Part shown: piece by piece, positions 56,901-64,000 of the stretch | Layout of the letters: each line of letters starts with the position of its first letter | Numbering within the stretch: the stretch's first letter is position 1 | DNA from: Adineta vaga | Lineage: Eukaryota > Rotifera | Length of the DNA stretch: 64,000 nucleotides | Direction of reading: 5' to 3' | NCBI GenBank assembly: GCA_021613535.1 | Contig: CP075497.1 | Span: 5,890,001 to 5,954,000, forward strand | Program-made: the position numbers and the translations under genes | The notes under the pieces: model-generated | Databases searched by the model: none | What the model saw: the letters and a program-made list of their open reading frames with translations, nothing else | Told to the model about the DNA's origin: nothing

Positions 56901-57739
56901 CAAATGTATGAGCGCGAAAACCAGATCGAATTTCGTCGATATCATGAATATGATCTGAGAAGAAAAAAAAATGTGAATTGATTTATTTCAATATAAATAC
57001 AGTCATACAGAAACATGACTAAGCGAAAATGTTATTATTTTTCTCTGTATTACACATTCGATTGGTTTACTCAAATGTAGGAAGACATTCTGAACAGTTA
57101 AATGATTTATAAAATATGAAGGAAATTATTGTTTGATAATTTCAAGAAGAAAGATTCTTGACACCTACTAGAATCTAGTTTGATTATAATTTTGTAGTCG
57201 ATGACTAATCTGCTGTATACTGAAAGGAAGACAAAATTAGGTAAGAGAGCATTCTGACATGCTTACGTCAATTTGTGCTTGAAAAATAAGTTTCTACGTG
57301 TCAAAAATAGTTAGAAATCAAGGAAAACAATTTGAAATAGATTATTTATATTTTTTTCAAGATTTGACTGAATATTGTTCTTATTAGTTTCATTTAAATA
57401 TCCGTATCCAACATTTAGCAATTGAAAAATTCTCTCGAATTCGTTTTTTTTTATATACAAATCGACAATAATAGCAACTGCAGTAGATTTAATCATTATT
57501 AAATCTATTGCAATATACAGTCTCTTATTTTAGAGATGTAAAACTTATATTTTCTCGTACTTACATATTCTAGGTTTACCGAAAAGTCGACGGGATTTTC
57601 TATATGATATAAAATCTTCATATTGGTTCAGATAGAATTGTCGAGGATATTTCTTTCCATTTGACTTTCGTTTCACCAAAGTAGCACCGGATTTTAATTG
57701 ATCCAAACGATCATGTACATGTTCTTTGTTATCGTTCAT
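53971..57739 (-). CDS. Phospholipase C delta-like (second copy)
   Basis: About 16 exons from the ATG at 57739 (exon 57739-57565) to the last exon 54083-53971. Domains: PH ([18 protein letters not shown], then [12 protein letters not shown] and [17 protein letters not shown]), EF-hand region ([25 protein letters not shown]), catalytic X half with [20 protein letters not shown] and LNIENHCS, Y half ([32 protein letters not shown]), and a C2 domain ([23 protein letters not shown]). All active-site positions are kept. Compared with the first copy, the PH domain and linkers differ clearly. It is a tandem duplicate of the third copy, and parts are almost identical to it, including introns. Confidence 0.92.
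56142..56160. repeat. GA microsatellite in an intron of the second phospholipase copy
   Basis: A (GA)n run that is also present, slightly longer, at the matching intron of the third copy (about 61401-61422). Its presence in both shows that the intron itself was duplicated or copied over. Confidence 0.85.
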
Positions 57740-59120
57740 TGGTACAAATATTCGTTTTTGATATCAATACTACTTTGCTCTGAAAGGTTAAAAGAAAAAT
57801 ATAATATATATATATATATATATAGTTACTGCTTGTCTGTAGACGATTGCCGATCACCTGTCCCCTGATCAAATGTATTTTTTACTTTCTTTTTTGCGTA
57901 TCATCAAATAAGAATAATTGCAAGTCGTTTTGTGAATACTGTTCGAGCAATAATATGTCTGATTTGTTTCGTATATATATGTACATGAAAAATGACAAAA
58001 GATGAATGTTCATATTATACAGATAGTTGTTGTATCATGTGAATATATATTAAAATTTCGTGAATAAAGATATAAGATTTAAAATTTTTTAAGCCAAATG
58101 AGGTGAATTGACGGTTTACGAATGCTCTTTTCGGATGCATAGATGATTCTATGGTCGCTTATTGTTGTATAGATTAAAAATGATTACAAATCGAATCTTT
58201 AGCGACAATTAACACACTTCGTTCCAGTTCTCAACATGCAGGTACTACAGAAACCATTAGTACTATTATTATGTTACCGATATGCAAAATATAGAATGTT
58301 GTATTATACAAAAAGAAGATTATTAAAACTATAGTCTCTACATTAGCAAAGCTCGAAGATATATCCGAATCTCTATCGGAAAAACAATCTGTATCATTTG
58401 ATTAAAAAATATTCAAATATTATAATCAGATAGTGAATGATAAATAACAAAAATAATATATTTGTATTCTATAACATATAGTGAAGAATTGATTTCAATG
58501 AAACTTTACAGGAATAAAAACAAGAACATTCAGTTGTAATACACAATGATAGATGTAATAGGGCAACAAAAAAAGGTTCAATGGAAATTAATGATTATTA
58601 ATTTGAATATATGATTGGCAAGAATAAGAACCCGAAAAATATGTTTAATATACGTTATTCAAACATATTAAAAACGATAAACATAACCATCTCATTAATT
58701 CATATGTTTGCTTGTTACAGTAATGAATAGAAAAGGCAAAACAAAACCATTCGAGCGTGACACAATAATTTCATCTCATTCACTCAAAATACAACCTATT
58801 AACTTGCCGATGTATAATGGAATAATGTCTATATCATTATAGTATGAATTTTACGAATCAGTTATACAAACTGCTCGATTTGTCTCGTTGATATATTTTA
58901 TGTAATCGAATAGTTAAAAGACATTTTTTTCAAAAAACGTAATATGTCAATACGAGAAAAACATTGACTTTGCAATGTGTAAAAAAACCTATATTCTTCT
59001 CTTCTCTTCGTAATTATATAGAACATATGAATTTCTTCTTGATATGGCAATTTAAATGATTTATCACAATAAGTTAAACTTTATCATTTCGAAAACAAAC
59101 AATAACAAAATATATTATGT
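57740..59120. other. Intergenic region between phospholipase copies two and three
   Basis: This is 1.4 kb of AT-rich sequence with a TA repeat at about 57800-57825 just upstream of copy two. I see no exon or RNA gene. Confidence 0.5.
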
Positions 59121-62100
59121 TTATGTATAGATTATCCTTTTCTCATCATTATCATCATCATCGTCATCATCATTTTTAATATCAACATGAACAAAGAGAG
59201 TCGAATGAATTGGATCATTGTTAGTTGCTCGTAGATGAATATGTCGATAACCTATTTCAGAAAACAACAATAATAAAGCAATATCTATTCTAAACTAATT
59301 CATTTACCTGTTTGCATTGCTGTAAGAGGTAAACAGAAATGTGCTAGTTTATCATCACGAGAAAATGAATCATAATCGTAGATAGTGAAATAAACAAGTG
59401 CCAATTGTGGATACTTGATTTTAAAAATGAATTTCTCATTCCATATTGGATCCAAACCATTATCATCAATAGCTCTAGTCTTTTGTATCTGTTGATCACA
59501 AGGTACACCATGAATGGTTACAGCAACATATGGATCGGGAATGTCATTTGAATTTGCTCGTGATAGAAACTGTGCACTAATAATTGTCAATATGAGAGTT
59601 TCAGGAATATCAGGGTTTAATTCTGAATTTAGTGGATTATAGTTTGATTTATGTGCGTTAATAAGATAATCTGGTTTCAAAATATATCCACAACCACCAT
59701 TATCAAGAAACTTTCCATAACATAATGGCATAATATCATCTTCATTTTGATAGTTAAGAGCAGCCATTTGAATACCATAGTTCCAAGCGTCAACTGGATT
59801 TGCATTACTAGAATCTTGTCTTAGACCACCGGGATATGTTCGAAGGATGCGCCATGTCGTTTGTAGAATCAAATCAGAAGGATTTTCACGAGAGATTTTT
59901 TCAAAACGATTTTCCACTAATGATGATGAATGAAGTGATGAATCTATTTCGAACGAAAGAGAAGGTTGATAATCTTTACTCTTATATAAAGTCTACTATT
60001 TTACAATGAGCTTTTGCATATTTATATTCACGATATGGTACATTTTGTAAATAAACAAATAATTCAGCTAAATCATTTTGTATGTTCTAAAATATTATAT
60101 AGTAAAATAGTTCGTATAAGTATTCAATGGAAAGATAATGACATACTTTACTTAATGGATCGAAAATTGAATCGTCGTCATCTTCGAGTTGGATTAGAGT
60201 GTGTGGTTTAGTTGTTTTTGCACTTCTTCGACTCTAATCGAAGTAGATCAAAAGAAATTATACTAATATCAATTGATCATTTTCAAATATGATCATTATC
60301 TATTTGTCAGTTCACAAATCATTTCAACTTTGATGTACGAAAGAACATTGAAACCTGTACTGTCTCATAAATTCATAAAGGACTTACTCGAACAAGTACT
60401 TTATTTTTCAGTTCTTCGGGTGATGGTAATGTTCTCAAATTTTCGTTTGTCAATTGTTTAGTTACTAATCGATCTGCAAAAAAACAATACAATAATACAT
60501 CCATATACTATTTCTGTAATTTGATTATTTACCACCGAGAATTTCTTTTAATATTCGAGCCATTTCTTTTTGTTGTTCTATCGAACAATGATTTTCAATA
60601 TTCAATATCACAGGATATCTACAAATTAACAATTACAATACTTCTCACACAAACTTAGATCGACATTTACGGAGATGTCTTGAATAGATTCGGTTCCATA
60701 TAACGAATGATCGATTCAAATGAACATGGTTTCACCAACGTAAATCCATGTGTCACTATTGGTTGACCATCACTTCCATCATAACAATCAAGTTCAACTG
60801 CTCGACAACCAGTCAACAATGCACGATTGTATGCTTCGGGATTACTTTCACCTGTCAGTTGACTGTAGAATAGATATCTAAAACAATATCATCATCATCA
60901 TCACATCTTCATCTTCATTCACAATCAGATCAATTCTCCAATCGCTTACGTATTATGTGATGTATTAATATAATAGTCACACAATGGTCTACATAGATAG
61001 AGAAAGAGACAAACAAACAAACAATCAATCAATGTGCATGATGATGATGATGATTGTGACTTACCTTGTCATATCTTGATATATCTGACGAGTGAAGATT
61101 GGATTTGTGATGGCAAAGTCATTTGACAATAACATGTTTCGAAAACCTAACAACAACGATGAGAACACAAATCACATGAACATGTCTGTCTGCAAAAGGA
61201 CACTGCTTACCATCGAGACTCATCAGTCCTTGTTCTCGCAGATCACTATTGAGCTCAAATTCATCGATTAACTTTTGTACTTGTTCTGGTCGTTCGATGT
61301 ATTCACATGTGATCTCAGTTGTGTCATGAAGATTGTTGTCTGTGTTTACAATAACTAATTGCTAAACAAATACAATGCAGGTGTGATATGAATGGTCAAA
61401 GGAGAGAGAGAGAGAGAGAGAGATGGAGTTACATTTTGAACAGTTTGAAGAAATGTGAGAAGTTCATTGATATTCATGTGAATGTTTTCGATGGATCGTG
61501 AATGACCATGTTTTGTATGTCTAAATGAGATGAGTGATGAAAAAGAATGAGATGATGAATGATTACTGTTGCATGACAGTGTAGAGATCTTTTCGTCGTG
61601 TTAGAAGATGGAAGAAGCCAATAAATTCTTCTGGACTCAACAGACCTTCTTCACTTGTATCTGCTTTCTGAGAGATGAAAAATTTTCTTTAACACTTTTT
61701 TAACATTGAATAAAGACTCACTTTGAATAGTTGTTCAAATATATTATCAGGTACTTTTACATTCAAAGTATTAGTTAGCAATCGTCGACATTCTCGTTTT
61801 GTTAGTGAATTCGATCCATCCGTATCCGCAGTACGAAAATATTTCAAAATCCAACTACAAAGTGAATTATAATTGTCATTTGAGATGAAAAAATCATTCT
61901 TTTACTTTTCTTCTCGAATGAGATGACGAAGAGTTTTTTTTGATTGCTGATCAATCAAGTATTGTATTGCCGTCGCCCATAGATCACGTGTATTTTTATC
62001 ATTAGCCATTAAATGAAGTTCATTTCGGTGGTTATTGTACATAATTGAGAATGCACGATTTTCCTGAAAAATATGAAAACGGAACATTCGTGAATAGATT

Positions 62101-63312
62101 GATCAAATTTTTGAATATATACATACATCGGTCTGTTTAATACGACGATTCTTGAGAAGTTGACCAAACGTATTACAACGAAAACCAGATCGTACTTCAT
62201 CAATATCTTTGATGTTGTCTGAACAAAATAATGTAAACAAATCTCAATGTATACGACAATGTAAGACGGTATAAAATTATCTTTTTTCTTTATCAGCAAT
62301 GATTATTTTTCGTAATAACTTATATTCACTGTTTATGGTTTTCGCTACTTCACCTTTCGGATTGTTACTTTTCGTCGATTTTTTTATCGAGACAGTGATT
62401 TCAATTTTACGGCAACTTCTGCTATATCTTCTGAAGATCAGTTTGATCAAAAAAAGAAAAATATAAATCGAGAAGGATCATTTATTGGGTACATTGGGTT
62501 AAATTCAAGTTAGATTGTGTTCGAGACGAAGATGTCATATTTGTTTCTATCCATAAGTTTCTTCTCACGTACGTATTTACAAAAAGACAAACGTGTCTTA
62601 TATCTAGTAGACGGCAATCAAATAAGTACCAAAAATGTCACATACAAATCTTTTCCTTTCTCATGGGTACGAAAGAAAACTTGACAACAATAAATTAACT
62701 GATCAAACAATACCATACACTAATCATTTGCTAGAACATTTAATTCTTAATGATTTTTGCGGAAAAATATATATTAATAACTGACAATTTCAATGAATCT
62801 TTGTTTCTCGCTATAACAGTTGAATAGAACTCATCGATTTGGATCAGAAGAATTGATTGCTTAGCTTTTAGCAAATTAAAAAAATTTGTCTGATTCTATG
62901 AAAACATTTATTTCATCTACAATAGATCTATTTTCATACATGAGAATATTTCATCGAGTGGAAATTATGAACAGCTTGAGGGTTAAAAGAAATTCATTAG
63001 GCAATCCTTCACAATATTTTTCTATTCTCTTCCGAATATTTTATATCTAATATTTATTAGGCTATCATTGAGACAGTTGGAATGTATCTAATACCTACTT
63101 AAACGTTCGACATGTCAAGTTATTCTGTATTACTTACATATATGAGGATGTCCAAAGATTCGACGTGATTTTTCATATGATATAAAGTCTTCATCTTCAC
63201 TGAGGAAAAATCGACGAGAATATTTCTTTCCATTGATTTTTCGTTTAATTAAAATAACGCCCGATTTTAATTGAGTTAAATGATCTACAATGTGCTTTTC
63301 GTCGTTGTTCAT
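59121..63312 (-). CDS. Phospholipase C delta-like (third copy)
   Basis: Same plan as copy two: ATG at 63312 ([18 protein letters not shown]), PH domain split by a large intron (about 62221-63138), EF-hand region, X and Y halves and C2, with the last exon 59253-59121 ending in a run of Asp codons ([11 protein letters not shown]) absent from copy two. Active-site elements [20 protein letters not shown] and NIENHCS are present. The frame is open for 69 codons upstream of the chosen ATG and very hydrophobic, but contains no other ATG, so it is probably promoter sequence. Exon sequence from about 60553 to 61670 and 59637 to 59911 is nearly identical to copy two, introns included, while the rest is clearly diverged. 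Confidence 0.92.
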
Positions 63313-64000
63313 AGACGCAGTTGTTCTTTTTCTACAATAATACTCGTATTGTGCTTTCCTGATTAGAGAAAGAATGAGAAGAAAAAAAACAGAACCTATT
63401 GTAATAATCAGTTGATCATCATCGCCAATCACGTATCGTTCGTTAATAAGCTGTACTTTTACCTTTGTATAGATGATTATAAAAAATAGAATCGCGACAA
63501 TCAGAATTTTCTTTGTCAATTTTCTTAAAACAAATGTCTACCAAGCTTTTCTCGTTTATGTTATGGAAAAATAACTGAAGAATAATGTCGCAGAAATGCA
63601 AACTATTCTTCAGAAACAAAAAACCTAATTCTTTTCTTTTCTTTGCTGTTCTCTGTCAATATTACTCGCAAGCATCAATTTATTTAATGAAATTTATTTA
63701 GACAAGATATTTGATATTCTATTCACGAAATTTTACTATGTTAAGAAATTAGAAATACACTAAGGAATTATATATATATATATTTCCATCATGAAATCTT
63801 CCTATATCATCGGATGATTGTTATCTATCTAATAAAAAGAAAGGTATCTTTTATAATGCTTATTATTTGTCATTATTCAGAAAAGATTAGCATATCAATA
63901 GTACAAAACAATGAATTGAGGAATTAATCATTACACAATTGTTTAAATAAATCAGCTTTCAATCTTCAATTGTTAATGAATAGGAAAAAAAATATTTAGG
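63313..64000. other. Upstream region of the third phospholipase copy
   Basis: AT-rich, with a TA run at about 63769-63784. No supported exon reaches the end of the window. Confidence 0.45.

Noticed and set aside
63313-63519. Hydrophobic N-terminal extension of the third phospholipase copy
   Set aside because: The frame is open but has no ATG before 63312 and the other copies start at the same place.

Overview
The window looks like a gene-dense piece of animal nuclear DNA, most likely from a bdelloid rotifer (Adineta/Rotaria type). It is strongly AT-rich. Nearly all genes are recognisable metazoan genes cut by many very short GT-AG introns (often 45-80 nt). Genes are packed closely on both strands. 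A few enzymes (a T4 Rnl2-like RNA ligase, a questin-oxidase-like protein, and a fungal-style desaturase fused to cytochrome b5) are not typical animal genes, which fits the horizontal acquisition known in bdelloids. The organism call is an inference. Exon models were spliced by hand from phase-consistent GT-AG junctions.

Layout. 1-12 kb: a 19-exon TTC39-like TPR gene with a thiamine pyrophosphokinase gene nested antisense in its first intron; the TMEM68-type acyltransferase; and, on the minus strand, a Cys-loop (nicotinic-like) receptor gene whose last intron holds a tetraspan membrane protein gene. The receptor appears to carry a one-base frameshift after TM3. 13-25 kb: a Ly6-like GPI protein and a single-pass protein only 38 nt apart, the questin-oxidase-like gene, a large Q/N-rich protein, a secreted collagen-C1q protein, PPT1 and PRPF38A. 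25-32 kb: a MAP7/ensconsin gene with a SUEL-lectin transmembrane protein gene inside its fourth intron.

32-42 kb: a run of plus-strand genes with very short gaps: DUSP, a J-domain protein, a CLIP4-like ankyrin/CAP-Gly protein and CCDC28, then the RNA ligase, a small membrane protein, TMEM50 and a multi-pass protein. Strong 3' splice sites lie between several stop codons and the next start, with no visible donor in the gap. This suggests polycistronic transcripts resolved by spliced-leader trans-splicing. At 41.9-43.1 kb is a repeat island: six 84-bp tandem units followed by an almost perfect palindrome with arms of about 155 bp, the best candidate here for an uncharacterised mobile element.

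43-64 kb: three minus-strand phospholipase C delta-like genes. The second and third are recent tandem duplicates with patches of near-identity that include introns. Between the first and second lie RanGAP1 (minus) and the desaturase-cytochrome b5 gene (plus). Intergenic stretches hold microsatellites and AT-rich sequence; I saw no tRNA, rRNA or CRISPR.
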